From: Psychrobacter sp. WY6
Lineage (GTDB): Bacteria; Pseudomonadota; Gammaproteobacteria; Pseudomonadales; Moraxellaceae
Assembly: GCF_018448495.1 (NCBI RefSeq)
Contig: NZ_CP049902.1
Span: 558,001-622,000 of the forward strand
Length of the DNA: 64,000 bases
Reading direction: 5' to 3'
The first letter of the stretch is position 1. The number at the start of each line of letters is the position of its first letter. Below, one piece after another: positions 27,722 through 38,502 of this stretch. A program made the translations under genes and the position numbers. The notes under the pieces were generated by a model. It ran no database searches and was not told the DNA's origin. It saw only the letters and a list, made by a program, of their open reading frames with translations.

Positions 27722-30091
27722 CTAGGCATTGGTATAACGACTCGCCTCAGGCATCCAGCGGTGAATCAGTTGGCTGACATCTGCCTTGCGCGTAGGATCT
27801 GCAATTAGATGTTTGGCTAAACGCTGAGCAATGGCAAACAGCTGCTCGTCACGTATCAGATCAGCCAAATAATAACCAACATTACCCGTTTGACGTTTGC
27901 CTAATAACTCACCGGGACCACGCAGTTCCAAATCTTTTTGGGCAATGACAAAACCATCAGTGCTATCACGCAGGACATTTAAGCGCTCTGTACCAGTTTC
28001 TGATAATGGCTTTTGGTATAACAGTACGCAATAGCTTTTGGTTGAGCCACGCCCGACTCGCCCGCGCAGCTGATGTAATTGCGATAGACCTAATCGTTCG
28101 GCATTTTCGATGACCATTAACGACGCATTAGGGACATCGACCCCAACTTCAATGACCGTTGTGGCAATCAGCAAGTCCAAATTGCCAGCTTTAAATGCTT
28201 GCATGATGGCTTGTTTGTCAACGGATTTCATCTTGCCATGGACAAGACCAATGCGAATATTCAAGCGCTCATTTAAATCTTCATAAGTGGCTTCAGCGGC
28301 TTGCGCATCTAGCACACTAGATGCTTCGACCAACGAGCAAACCCAGTACGCTTGCCTACCCGCTTCACAATTAACCGCAATCCTCTCAATGACTTCATCG
28401 CGTCGATTACGGTCAATGGTCACCGTAGTAATTGGCGTACGCCCCGGTGGCAATTCATCAATGATAGAGGTATCCATATCACCATAAACGCTCATTGCGA
28501 GCGTGCGCGGAATTGGTGTAGCGGTCATAATCAGCTGATGCGGCGTGCTATTCGCCACACCTTTATTGGTCAGTGCCATACGCTGCTCAACACCAAAGCG
28601 ATGCTGTTCATCGATAATAACTAAGCCCAATTTGGCAAACTGTACCTGCTCTTGAAACAGTGCATGAGTACCGACGACCACTTGCACCGTGTTTTCTGCG
28701 ACTGCTTCCAATGCTTCGCGGCGCTGCTTCGCCGTTTGTTTCCCAGCAAGCCAGCCAACACCGATACCTAACGGTTCAAACCATTGTTTGAAATTGACCA
28801 AATGCTGCTCTGCTAAAATTTCTGTGGGTGCCATAACCGCCACTTGCCAGCCACTATCTAGCGCATAACCCGCCGCACCCGCTGCGACCAGAGTCTTGCC
28901 CGCGCCAACATCACCTTGCACCAACCGCAGCATTGGGATGGACGTTGCCATATCAGCCGTAATATCTTTCATGACTCGTTGCTGGGCACCCGTTAAATCA
29001 AACGGCAATGCTGCAAACAACTTATCAGCCAATGGACTTTGCGTGGCGCATTTGGGTGCTTTATGCTGATGCAGTTGCTGACGACGATATAACAAGCTGA
29101 GCTGATGGGCAGTTAATTCTTCAATAATCAAACGCTGGCATGCCGCATGAGTACGGGCACTTAACTGGGTGAGTAGCTGATATTGTCGTCCTGCGTCAGT
29201 ATAAGTCGGCGGTGTATGCAGTAATACTAAGGCTTCAAATATCGTCAGGTTATAGACGTTGTTATTAACTGTTCTATTAGCGACTATATGGATATCACTG
29301 TTTGTATTATTATTGGCATCATAGACATTGGCTTTATTGACACTACTAACGCTATGACCAGTCGTATTATCTGGCACACTACGCGCCAGTGTCGAGAATA
29401 TATCTTCTGGATACTCTGCCTCTGTTATTACTGTCTTCGTCGGTTCAAAAGGCGCTAATGGCAAGTCAGCCACGACTGCAAAATCTGTAGGAGTAAACAG
29501 CGTCATTGGTAAGCCTTCACTACGAACCGTCTGTAATGCCAGCTTAATTAAGGTGCGCAGCTTATTTTGATGTAAACCATTAACACTTGGATAAATGGGC
29601 TGCAAACCGGTATTTACTACCGTCTCATTACTACTGATAATTTGATATTCAGGATGGTGGATTTGCTTACCATAACGGCTCACTTTGACTTCGCCAAATA
29701 ATTGCAGCTGTGTCCCTAAGCTCATGGTTTGTGCAAGGCCACGATAAACCTTAAAAAACCGTAGCGATATGGTGCCCGTATCATCATCTACCACGACCGT
29801 CATACCGCTGCGCTTGGTGTCAACGTGTACCACACGCCCAGTAATTAACGCAGACTGCCCGTGCCCCACCTCTGCTATAGACAGCAGTCGGCTACGATCT
29901 TCATAATCACGTGGCAGATGCAGCAATAAATCAAATATTCGTTTAATATTCAATTGTGCCAACTGTTCTGCGAATTTTAATCCCACACCCGCCAGCGCCG
30001 TCACTGGCATATCTAGCGCTGAGAGTGGCAGCTCAGACCCAAAGTGCTCTGTTGGGCTAGTTAAAGAAGCGTTCACTGATACTGACATCAA
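27722..30091 (-). CDS. recG: ATP-dependent DNA helicase RecG
   Basis: 789-residue branch-migration helicase acting on stalled replication forks and recombination intermediates. The N-terminal wedge/OB domain (about 60-170) contains HLPRDYEDR and LQPIYPSVNGL. The helicase motifs are Walker A GDVGAGKT (393-400), DEQHRFG (494-500), TATPIPRTLAMS, and the C-terminal QLRGRVGRG. The protein is about 95 residues longer than E. coli RecG, mainly through an Asn/Thr/Ser-rich insertion of about 45 residues (236-280) between wedge and helicase domains. The rest is collinear and intact. Confidence 0.96.
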   Translation of the reverse strand: MMSVSVNASLTSPTEHFGSELPLSALDMPVTALAGVGLKFAEQLAQLNIKRIFDLLLHLPRDYEDRSRLLSIAEVGHGQSALITGRVVHVDTKRSGMTVVVDDDTGTISLRFFKVYRGLAQTMSLGTQLQLFGEVKVSRYGKQIHHPEYQIISSNETVVNTGLQPIYPSVNGLHQNKLRTLIKLALQTVRSEGLPMTLFTPTDFAVVADLPLAPFEPTKTVITEAEYPEDIFSTLARSVPDNTTGHSVSSVNKANVYDANNNTNSDIHIVANRTVNNNVYNLTIFEALVLLHTPPTYTDAGRQYQLLTQLSARTHAACQRLIIEELTAHQLSLLYRRQQLHQHKAPKCATQSPLADKLFAALPFDLTGAQQRVMKDITADMATSIPMLRLVQGDVGAGKTLVAAGAAGYALDSGWQVAVMAPTEILAEQHLVNFKQWFEPLGIGVGWLAGKQTAKQRREALEAVAENTVQVVVGTHALFQEQVQFAKLGLVIIDEQHRFGVEQRMALTNKGVANSTPHQLIMTATPIPRTLAMSVYGDMDTSIIDELPPGRTPITTVTIDRNRRDEVIERIAVNCEAGRQAYWVCSLVEASSVLDAQAAEATYEDLNERLNIRIGLVHGKMKSVDKQAIMQAFKAGNLDLLIATTVIEVGVDVPNASLMVIENAERLGLSQLHQLRGRVGRGSTKSYCVLLYQKPLSETGTERLNVLRDSTDGFVIAQKDLELRGPGELLGKRQTGNVGYYLADLIRDEQLFAIAQRLAKHLIADPTRKADVSQLIHRWMPEASRYTNA

Positions 30092-30360
30092 AGATCCTAA
30101 CGATATTATTTTTAGTTTTCATATACTCATTCAAGTATTTTCAATATACCGTATATGATGACAGTTTTTATAAAACAGCTGTCATCAACAGGACACATCA
30201 AAACACCGACTCATTTCATTATAGCTGACAATACAATTGCTTATGCTCAGCTATTTAGTAATACTGCGTCAAAAAGCCTGAAAGTCAAACGGCTCATTTG
30301 TATCATATCAATAACTGATGTCTTATTTTCCGTATTATCGTCATTTTATAAGGTGTTTTT

Positions 30361-31374
30361 ATGTTCGCTGCCCAGTACCGACAACCTCTTAATAGTCTAA
30401 GAGTGCGACATAGTATGAGAGTGCTATGCACCAGCTTAATTGCCGTACTCGGATTATCTATTAGCGCTTGTAGCTCTCTAACGCCAGCGCAGCCGTTACC
30501 TGAAACACCAAAAATAGCGCCACTTAATGTGGCGTTAGTCTTGGGCGGCGGCGGTGCCAAAGGCTTCGCCCATGTTGGGGTGATTAAAGCACTAGAAGCA
30601 AATGGTATTAAGCCCACGCTCATCGTTGGCACCAGCGTCGGTAGCTTGGTTGGTAGCCTATATGCGAGCGGTTACACACCAGTACAACTTGAGCAACTGG
30701 CACTGACCACTACAGATAGCGAATTGACAGATTTTGTCTTATCCAACCAAGGTGTCATCGAGGGTATCAAACTCAAGAACTTTATCAACGATAAAGTCGA
30801 TGGACGAGTAATAGAGGATTTCCCTATCCGCTTTGCAGCAGTCGCGGCGGAGAAGCATACTTTGAAAAAAGCCATTTTTACCACTGGTGATGCAGGGCTT
30901 GCCGTTCAAGCGTCCTGTAGCGTACCGAATATTTTTATTGCACCGCGTATCCCCGAAAAGGTCGGTAAAAAATATATCGATGGTGGCGTGGTCAGCCTAG
31001 TACCTGTCGATAGCGCCCGTGATTTGGGCGCTGATATTGTTATTGCCGTTGATGTGACAGACACTGGTATTAACAATCCTAGCGGTGTCTCTACACTTGA
31101 TAAAAAATTAAACCTCAACGGATTAAGCAATTTTTGGGGATTTTTGGAGAGTAATGTCGTAGCCTCGCCAAGCGCCAATCGTGCCTCATCGATGCAGCGT
31201 GAACGAGATCGTGCTGATGTGCTGATTACGCCTGCGGTCAGTCATATCAGCTCACTAGATACCAGCCAGCGCCGTGCTCTCATAGCTGCAGGCTCGCAAG
31301 CCACTACCGCACAGATGGCTGCCATCAAGCAATTAATCAAAGAAAAATCTAACCAGAAATACGCGACGCTTTAA
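30361..31374 (+). CDS. Patatin-like phospholipase family lipoprotein (RssA-like)
   Basis: 337 residues if started at 30361, where AAGGTG is the ribosome site; an in-frame ATG at 30415 also follows a purine run and gives a more typical signal peptide. The lipobox ISAC (Cys37 from the first start) predicts a lipid-anchored protein. The patatin fold is shown by LGGGGAKGFAHVG (oxyanion loop), GTSVG with the nucleophile Ser92, and the DGG of YIDGGVVSLVPV with the catalytic Asp. Family members are serine lipases or phospholipases acting through a Ser-Asp dyad. It is divergent from recG, separated by 269 bases with no other gene. Confidence 0.9.
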   Translation: MFAAQYRQPLNSLRVRHSMRVLCTSLIAVLGLSISACSSLTPAQPLPETPKIAPLNVALVLGGGGAKGFAHVGVIKALEANGIKPTLIVGTSVGSLVGSLYASGYTPVQLEQLALTTTDSELTDFVLSNQGVIEGIKLKNFINDKVDGRVIEDFPIRFAAVAAEKHTLKKAIFTTGDAGLAVQASCSVPNIFIAPRIPEKVGKKYIDGGVVSLVPVDSARDLGADIVIAVDVTDTGINNPSGVSTLDKKLNLNGLSNFWGFLESNVVASPSANRASSMQRERDRADVLITPAVSHISSLDTSQRRALIAAGSQATTAQMAAIKQLIKEKSNQKYATL

Positions 31375-31417
31375 GCGCCTTGCAACGGCGTACCAAAATT
31401 TCTTGTTAACAACCCAT

Positions 31418-31453
31418 AAAAAAGCACCACAGCAACGAGCCGTGATGCTTTTT
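31418..31453. terminator. Bidirectional terminator between patatin and hypothetical genes
   Basis: AAAAAGCACCAC (about 31418-31430) pairs with GTGATGCTTTTT (about 31442-31453), with one bulged base, and is flanked by A- and T-runs on both sides. It sits between two convergent genes. Confidence 0.8.
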
Positions 31454-31524
31454 GTGATTAAACGAATATTAAGCCGGTATTAAATAAATCACACTGATAA
31501 AATACTTAATACTAAATGACTGAC

Positions 31525-32121
31525 TTATTTCACACGTGCACGGTATTTAACCACTACGGTGTCATTAAGGCCAACACCCTCTAAATCCCAGCGTACCGCT
31601 TTATAATATTTTAATGGAATTTCTTGCAGTTGGTTATCCACTTTTCCACGTAATGGCATACGGGCAAAAGTATTGCCGTCTGCACTGCCGTATGGAAATT
31701 CAGGTGATACTGTACGCAATAACTCTACCTGCTCAGGGATACTCATCGTCACGGTCATTTTTCGGACGCGATCTGCATTGGTATTGGTAAAATAGCCTTG
31801 GTACTCCAAGACATTACCTGATTGCAGGCGCGTACTAGCATTCACCGGAGCCAAAACCTCTTGACCATTTGCATCAACGCTAATCAATGACGCGGTAATT
31901 TTACTATTGACGGCCTGTGCACTCGAGTTGCTGCTTTTAGTAGCATTGGTCTGTACAGCTGCCGAACTATCAACGGCTTGTTCTGGCGTCGGTAGCATTG
32001 CCGAGGCTTGCGTCACTACCATCGCACCGATGAGCGTACCAGCCACAACGTGGAATAAGCGATGTCCGCTCCAAGCACTAAATGGGCTAGCAAATTGGTT
32101 ACTTTTTTTCATGGTTTTCAT
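31525..32121 (-). CDS. Secreted hypothetical protein with a DUF11-like beta-domain
   Basis: 198 residues, not recognised as a named family. The N-terminus (MKTMKKSNQF ... VVAGTLIGAMVVTQASAML) is a signal peptide with probable cleavage after ASA. A Ser/Ala/Thr-rich linker follows. The C-terminal half resembles the DUF11/'conserved repeat' type Ig-like domain: LISVDANGQEVLAPV, then LQSGNVLEYQGYFTNTNADRVR, then MTVTMSIPEQVELLR and ending VVVKYRARVK. A second start at the internal MKK (three residues in) is equally possible. Probably a periplasmic or surface protein. Confidence 0.65.
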   Translation of the reverse strand: MKTMKKSNQFASPFSAWSGHRLFHVVAGTLIGAMVVTQASAMLPTPEQAVDSSAAVQTNATKSSNSSAQAVNSKITASLISVDANGQEVLAPVNASTRLQSGNVLEYQGYFTNTNADRVRKMTVTMSIPEQVELLRTVSPEFPYGSADGNTFARMPLRGKVDNQLQEIPLKYYKAVRWDLEGVGLNDTVVVKYRARVK

Positions 32122-32638
32122 TATCCCTGGTTAATATGTCGGTAAAACGCAGCTGGTAAAATTTGAATGACTTTTGGTGTATTGAATCGTTGATAGGCAG
32201 CGCAATTTAGACGAAATATATCCACTTATAAGAAACATGCTATAAGAAACATAACTCATTATAAATGGTCGACTGTTATAGTTGGCAGACCTAGTATCGC
32301 TGCTGATTGTAGTGACAGCTAATGGCAAGCGCTGCTGGCGTCTATGCTGCTGGCGTCTATATTGTCATAGCTGGTAAGCTTATCGTATAAAGTTTTTATT
32401 TTATTGATTATCTTCGTTCATCGCCTGTAAAGCAATAGCGCTTAGCATAGCAAAAAGTGTTTGTACGTACACTAACCCCGTGTTGAGGTTGTGTATATCG
32501 TCCATCAGTGATAAAAATTGATTGATACTACTGAAATAAAAGATAGCTCATAACGGCGTTTTTTGCTATGGTAATTCTTTAGCGATAGGCATTTTTTGCT
32601 ACGCCCCTTTTCTTATTCTCACTACTATTGCCCTTATT
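32122..32638. other. 517-base gap with a tandem 15-mer
   Basis: No convincing gene. It separates two divergently transcribed genes (hypothetical and argA), so it should hold both promoters, but I could not place them. A perfect tandem duplication of GCTGCTGGCGTCTAT lies at 32331-32345 and 32346-32360. Confidence 0.5.
32331..32360. repeat. Tandem 15-mer duplication GCTGCTGGCGTCTAT
   Basis: Two perfect head-to-tail copies occur in the gap upstream of argA. Not part of any recognised element; a slippage-type duplication. Confidence 0.9.
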
Positions 32639-33964
32639 ATGACTACTAGCGCCATGCCCCAAATTAACCCTGAATATGTCCATTGGTTCCGTAACTCTGC
32701 CCCCTACATCAATACCCATCGCGGCAAAACGTTCGTGATTATGTTTGGTGGTGAGGCGGTCAATCATCCAAATTTCAGCACCCTTATTCATGATTTTGCG
32801 CTACTGCATAGCTTAGGTATCAAGCTGGTATTGGTACATGGAGCGCGACCGCAAATCGAAAAGAACTTAAAAGATGCTGACATTACCTCCCCACTGCATC
32901 AAGACATTCGAATTACACCGCGCGTGGCGATGCCTGCTATTTTACAAGCGGTAGGCGCTATTCGCCTGCAACTCGAAGCACAGCTGTCGATGGGACTGGC
33001 CAATTCACCTATGTATGGTTCACGCATCGATGCCATTTCAGGCAATTTTGTGACCGCACGTCCTTACGGTATTCGTGATGGTATCGATTACCAAATGACT
33101 GGCGAAGTGCGCTCTATCGATGTTGAAGCCATCAAAAACAACCTGCTACACGACCATATTGTGATTTTAGGCTCAATGGGTTATTCAGCGACTGGTGAAG
33201 TCTTTAATTTGTTGGCTGAAGACGTGGCGCTCAGTGCGGCTGTGGCACTGGGTGCTGATAAGCTTATCTTCTTGGGCGAAGAAGCAGGCATCAATGACGA
33301 TGATCGCTTACTAAGGGAGATGATTCCTAATGAAGTCGATCGCTTCTTACGTGATCGTGATTTAAATTGCGAGATCAATTATTTCTTAAATTGCGCCAGT
33401 TTGGCTTGCCGCCAAGGCGTCCATCGCACCCATATTATCTCGTACGCCAAAGACGGTGCCTTATTAGAAGAGTTATTTACTCGTGATGGCTCTGGCACTC
33501 TTATCAGCCATGACCCTTACGAAGAGATTCGTCGTGCCAATATTGACGATGTGGTCGGACTGATTGAGCTATTATCACCGCTAGAAGAGCAAGGCATATT
33601 AGTCAGCCGCTCACGCGAACGCTTAGAGCAAGAGATTGATAATTATAGTGTCATCGAGCGTGATGGTATGATTTTGGGCTGCGCGGCGCTATATCCATTG
33701 GATGCAGAATCAGCAGAAGTTGCCTGTGTCGCCGTACATCCCGATTATCGTAGCGGTAGTCGCGGTGCAGACTTACTGGCATTTTTAGAGCAACAAGCGC
33801 GCAGTCATGGTCTGCACAAGTTGTTTGTGTTGACAACACGGACGGCACATTGGTTCGTCGAGCAAGGCTTTGCCGAAGTCGAGGAGGCCAGCGCGTTACC
33901 TGCATCGCGTCAAGAAAAATACCATAATGGTCGTAATTCTAAAGTCTTTCAAAAAACTCTTTAG
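32639..33964 (+). CDS. argA: Amino-acid N-acetyltransferase (N-acetylglutamate synthase)
   Basis: 441-residue first enzyme of arginine synthesis, acetylating glutamate with acetyl-CoA. The amino-acid kinase-like N-terminal domain (about 1-290) has GKTFVIMFGGEAVN and LVLVHGARPQIEKNL, and binds arginine for feedback inhibition. The GNAT domain (about 300-441) has CVAVHPDYRSGSRGADLL (acetyl-CoA pyrophosphate loop) and TTRTAHWFVEQGF. Length is that of ArgA of E. coli type (443). Two possible ATGs (32639, 32654) both have poor ribosome sites. A bidirectional terminator follows the stop. Confidence 0.95.
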   Translation: MTTSAMPQINPEYVHWFRNSAPYINTHRGKTFVIMFGGEAVNHPNFSTLIHDFALLHSLGIKLVLVHGARPQIEKNLKDADITSPLHQDIRITPRVAMPAILQAVGAIRLQLEAQLSMGLANSPMYGSRIDAISGNFVTARPYGIRDGIDYQMTGEVRSIDVEAIKNNLLHDHIVILGSMGYSATGEVFNLLAEDVALSAAVALGADKLIFLGEEAGINDDDRLLREMIPNEVDRFLRDRDLNCEINYFLNCASLACRQGVHRTHIISYAKDGALLEELFTRDGSGTLISHDPYEEIRRANIDDVVGLIELLSPLEEQGILVSRSRERLEQEIDNYSVIERDGMILGCAALYPLDAESAEVACVAVHPDYRSGSRGADLLAFLEQQARSHGLHKLFVLTTRTAHWFVEQGFAEVEEASALPASRQEKYHNGRNSKVFQKTL

Positions 33965-33982
33965 ATGCTCAATCTCTAGTCA

Positions 33983-34018
33983 TAAAAAAGCCCTCATAAT
34001 ATTATGAGGGCTTTTTTA
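33983..34018. terminator. Bidirectional terminator between argA and fkpA
   Basis: Near-perfect inverted repeat: AAAAAAGCCCTCATAA (about 33983-33999) pairs with TTATGAGGGCTTTTTT (about 34002-34017), flanked by A- and T-runs on both sides. It separates convergent genes. Confidence 0.95.
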
Positions 34019-34061
34019 TGATTTTATTTTTAACACTGTTAACTAGGGTGTGTACTAAGTA

Positions 34062-34792
34062 TTATTTTACTTTTAATAGCTCAACCGTAAAGATAAGCGT
34101 GCTGTTAGGCTCGATACCTGCGTTACCCGCTTCACCATAAGCAATATCTGATGGGATATAAAACTCGTATTTACCACCCTCTTTCATCAGCTGTAGACCT
34201 TCTGTCCAGCCAGCGATGACTTGGTTCAACGGGAACTCAATTGGCTCACCGCGCTCATAAGAGCTATCAAATACTGTGCCATCGATTAACTTACCTTCGT
34301 AGTTTACTTCAACCACGTCAGTCGTTTTGGTGATTTACCCGTACCTGCGGTGATAACTTTGTACTGTAAGCCAGAAGCCGTTTCTTTGACGCCTTCTTTT
34401 TTAGCATTTTCTGCTAAGAATGCAGCGCCTTTGGTTTTGTTTTCTCCAGCTTTTGTTTCCATATCTTTAACGAACTTTTCTTCTTGCTCTTTTTGATAAG
34501 TCGTCAATACTTCCTGCATTTGTTCTTGGGTCAATGCTGATTCATTGCCTTCATAACCATCACGGAAGCCTTTTTCAAAGGTATCAAGATTCAGGTCACC
34601 GACCGCTTCTTTGTTACCTTCAGCCATCATGAAGCCTAAGCTATAACCTACTTTTTCATTTGCTGAGCTTTGCTCGGTGATTGAAACACTTTTTGCAGCT
34701 GTCTCTTGGTTACCGTTATTTGTGCTACAGCCTGTTACCAACAACATAGCACTAGCAAGTGCACCAACGCTTAAAGTAGTGATTTTTTTCAT
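34062..34792 (-). CDS. fkpA: FKBP-type peptidyl-prolyl isomerase, FkpA/Mip-like lipoprotein (one frame break)
   Basis: Periplasmic chaperone/prolyl isomerase with an N-terminal dimerisation domain and a C-terminal FKBP domain. The lipobox LLVTGC places the lipidated Cys at residue 22. The N-terminal domain includes [13 protein letters not shown] and a long helix ([20 protein letters not shown]). The frame is lost at CCAAAACGACT near 34318, where one A is missing. Restoring it gives [20 protein letters not shown], then [18 protein letters not shown] and the end FTVELLKVK at 34062, all conserved FKBP blocks with the Tyr, Phe, Asp and Ile pocket residues. Total about 243 residues. Sequencing error in an A-run is likely. 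Confidence 0.9.
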
Positions 34793-35263
34793 AAAGTACT
34801 CTCAAATTGTAAGGATAGTGGCGAGATGTCACATGCTCCTATAATAACAAATCTTAGTTTTAGGAACCATGTTTGCCGTCAAATTATCGGGCGAATGTAC
34901 AGTCTATGTTAATATTTCTCATCATAATAACAAGTTATCACACAAATACAGTAACACGTTAAGCTTTCTATCTTTAAATCTACTAATACATCAGCTAAGC
35001 TAAATGAGTTAAGGTGATAAGTAACCGAGTGTACGTCTTTATCATGGATGATTAACATTGGCAGTAAGGTAATTAACACGAGGGAAACCAACGTTTTTTG
35101 ATAAGGTTTTTTGATAAGGTTACCTACTCAAAAATTAATATCACCGCATAACTTATTTTAAAAATACTATAATTATACCATCTATGTATTGGTTTCGCTC
35201 AACAATAGCTGTACTGATGATATTGTTAAGTGGCTTTCGTATGATGATTTAAAGGAGGATAAG
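34793..35263. other. Gap upstream of the CmpX-like channel gene
   Basis: No gene is recognised in these 471 bases between divergent genes. A tandem 13-mer, GTTTTTTGATAAG, lies at 35093-35105 and 35106-35118. The right end carries the strong ribosome site of the channel gene (AAGGAGG at about 35252-35258). Confidence 0.5.
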
Positions 35264-36975
35264 ATGAATCCAATGTACACATCTTTTAACGGTATCTTGG
35301 GGGTCCGATCGGCTCTATTATTGGTGCTATTTTAATATTTATTATTGGTTGGCTAGTGGCACTGGGTATCGCGGCACTGGTTCGTAATGTATTATCTAGA
35401 GTCAATCTGAACCAACGCATGAACTCTTCAACGGGTAAGACCTACGATTTAGAAGGTATTATCTCTAAGATTGTATTTTGGTTCATCTTTATCATCGCGA
35501 TTTCTGGGGCGCTGAATCAATTGAATTTGAACTCAATCTCGACACCGTTTGCAAATATGGTCAATCAGGTCCTAGCATTTATTCCTAATCTTATCGGCGC
35601 TATCGCTGTGGGTATTATTGGTTGGGTATTGGCTACTGTTGCACGCACAGCTATCAACGCGGCATTGGCGAAAACGTCGATGGATGAGCGTTTGAGTGCT
35701 CAGGCAGGTGTAAAACCGATGAGCAGCACGATTGCCGATATGGTTTATTGGTTCATCTTGTTGGTTGTTTTGACGATGGTATTAGGTAAATTAGAGCTTG
35801 ATGGTTTATTTGCTCCATTGACGAATATGGTTGATAAAATCTTTAGCTTTATCCCTAATATCCTCATTGCAGGTGTTGTCTTTGTCGTCGGTTATATCAT
35901 TGCCAAAGTGGTGCGCGGCATTGTGACCAACCTTGTATCTACTTTTAATGTTCAAGAATTGGCTACAAAAGCAGGCTTAAGCGAAAAAAACAGCTTGCCT
36001 AATATCGCTGGTTCACTGGCATTTTTAGTAGTGATCATTCCAACTATTATTGCTGCATTAAACGCATTAAAAATTGAGGTGATTGCTCGTCCTGCGACAA
36101 ACATGCTGAACAAAATCATGGAAGCATTGCCAAATATCTTTATGGCGGTTGCGATTTTAGTCGTGACCTTCTATGTGGTACGTATGGTTGCCAATATCAT
36201 CAAAGGTTTGATCGAAAACACTGAGATTAACCAATTGCCTGCGAAAGTTGGTTTACAAGAAACCATGGGCGATAAGAGAATCTCGGACCTTGTTGGTTAT
36301 GCGATTATCTTCTTTGCGATGTTATTTGCCTCAATTGCCGCCGCTGACTTGCTAGGTTTTGAGCCTATCTCTGCCATTATCGCCATGTTCATTGCGTTTG
36401 GTGCCAACATTATCTTGGGCGCAATTATCCTATTTATTGGCTTCTGGCTTGCCAATATCATTGCAGGTGTCGTTGAGCGTTCTGAGCAAGGCTCACAATT
36501 CTTAGCAAACATCGTCCGTGTACTAATCATGGGTTTAGTACTTGCCATGGGTCTAAAAGCGATGGGTATTGCTGATTCTATCGTTAACCTAGCCTTTGGT
36601 CTAACACTAGGTGCCGTAGCAGTAGCCTTTGCCCTTTCATTTGGTCTTGGTGGTCAAGAAGCCGCTGCCCGTTTCCTACGTAAAATGCAGGATAAAATGG
36701 ACAAAGAACGTGAAGAAGCTAAAGCGAAATCTGCTCTTCATACTAGCTCAAGTACACAAGAAAAAGTTGCTGACTCAGTTCGAGAGAACACTCCTGCTGC
36801 TTCAGGTACAATGACTAGTGACTTCCCTACTAGCACTGTCGATACCAACAATCTTAGTACGGGTCATGTAGATATCACTCATGTTGAAACAAGTGATGAC
36901 GATATCGACACTGGTTCAAATCTAGCGCCAAGTAATAAAGGCTTTACTGATATTGATAATAACGACTTAAAATAA
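35264..36975 (+). CDS. Mechanosensitive-channel-like membrane protein with repeated TM-helix units (CmpX-like), one frame break
   Basis: About 570 residues once corrected. The start ATG at 35264 follows an excellent AAGGAGG. The frame is broken in TTGGGGGTCC near 35300, where one G is missing; correction gives GGPIGSIIGAILIFIIGWL and joins to the main frame. The protein has about ten hydrophobic helices in four tandem units, each containing a FxPNLxGAIxxxxxGxxxA-like helix: IPNLIGAIAVGIIGW, IPNILIAGVVFVVGY, LPNIFMAVAILVVTF, GANIILGAIILFIGFW. This is the TM_helix (PF05552-type) repeat pattern of CmpX. The final GLTLGAVAVAFALSFGLGG resembles the MscS pore helix. The C-terminal 80 residues are polar. 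Probably a small osmotic/signal-linked channel. Confidence 0.82.
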
Positions 36976-36998
36976 GTCATCGTTAACGATTTAATTTG

Positions 36999-37028
36999 AA
37001 AAAAAGACAGCCTAGGCTGTCTTTTTTT
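36999..37028. terminator. Bidirectional terminator after the CmpX-like gene
   Basis: AAAAAAAGACAGCC pairs with GGCTGTCTTTTTTT (about 36999-37028), a nearly perfect inverted repeat with A- and T-runs on both flanks. Confidence 0.93.
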
Positions 37029-37156
37029 ATGGCGTAAATTTAGTTTCTATGAAAATCTCGCTACAAAACATCGCTACAAAATCATACTCAGGACTTGGTC
37101 TTCCGTGCAGGTATATTCAAATTTAATTGCATTCGCACTGACTCATTGTTACTTGC

Positions 37157-38502
37157 TCATAAGTTATTTTTCGTTTGCTTTTTATGCTGTTGGTTTAAGC
37201 GCTGTAGTTGCTTGGTCAGCTGCCGCTCACGCTGGGTCATCGGATCAACCGGTTGAATCCATAAATCGATATCAATAAAGGTGTCATTAGACTCGTCAAA
37301 AAATCAATGCCCAACACAATTACATGATGCAGCTCGGTTATTGGCAGGCGGCTCGCAACATCCTGTGCAATCTTTGCTAAGTTTGGCTGAATAGCCTGTT
37401 TACTGTGCTGGCTCTCAACATCTTGCCCATAGAAGATCAATACATAATGCCGTCCCAAGCTCTCATAAGAGTGCTGATGGACGACATAACCTTCTTTTTG
37501 CAGACCATGTGCTTGTTTAGGATGCCTATATAGAGTTCGAACCAGCTCATGGCGCGAAAATAAAGACTCGTCCAATAGCTGCTGTTGCCAATAACAGCGT
37601 TTTATTCCTAGTGTCTCTTTATCAGCATTGTCTAGTACTTCTTCATCGAGCATCTCTATCATTTGGGTGCTTAGCTGCGACCACAGAGCTGCCGCTTGCA
37701 CCATATGCTGATGATACATCTGCGCAGTCGTGCTTTTGTTTTTGTAGGCAAGTGTCATAGCGACTAATGCAGGATTGGGCTCATCTTGCACCTCGTACTT
37801 GATGAGTGCATTATCTACTGCGATAGCATCCGTAAATAAAGTCGGGCTATGTAAAAACTGAGTGACTAGATCTGCTTCTGATTCAAAGCTAATGACATGA
37901 TTACTGGCTGAAGACTGTAATTGCCCTAAACGATAATGCAAAAATCGCCATAACTCGCATGGTGCTTGTAGGCTTACTAATATCGCCTGCCAGTCATGCC
38001 AGCTAAAAACTTGTAGCTGCTGCATACTGTCGCTCATATCCACAACCAAATCTTCCATAAAATAGCGGACACCAAAACCATGAGTGAGCCGTTTTAGAAG
38101 TTGTCGTTGCTGGTTATTTATCTTAATTTTATTGATTTCTTCAGCTTTATCGGTGAGCTGAATATCAAAAACTAAAACATTATGGCTCATGTTGGCGTTA
38201 TTTTTATGCTGAGTGAGATATGTCTTGTGCCATATGAGCGCGGCCTTTACTACCGCCACACGCGCAGCTTCAATATCGACCAGACTACTTTTAGCAGGCA
38301 AATACAATATGAGCTCAAGTAATGATAGGTTACCCAGTGGCAATTGATAGTGATACTGCTGAGCACGGTAATACGCGTCATATTTATGCTCAAGATGCTG
38401 CATATTGGTCAAAGCAATATCTACAGCCTCTTTCTGCAAATAGCAGGTCAACTCATTAACAAGACAATCATTATCAGATAGGGTAATAGATGAGTCAGAC
38501 AC
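37157..38502 (-). CDS. Unrecognised 448-residue protein (frame break near C-terminus)
   Basis: No known family recognised. The ATG at 38502 begins MSDSSITLSDNDCLVNELTC; the protein is polar, largely helical in appearance, with many Gln/His and no signal peptide or membrane segment. The first frame runs to 37237, but at about 37304 a T-run (GATTTTTTGACG) appears to lack one base. The restored reading FFDESNDTFIDIDLWIQPVD continues to NQQHKKQTKNNL and a TGA at 37157-37159. Features visible are a YHQHMVQAAALW helix and a C-terminal basic helix PMTQRERQLTKQLQRL. The neighbours (CmpX-like, SDR) give no clue to function. Confidence 0.65.

Noticed and set aside
30155..30400. ORF of 81 residues upstream of the patatin gene
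   Set aside because: It overlaps the patatin start, has no recognisable motif, and ends inside the real gene in another frame.
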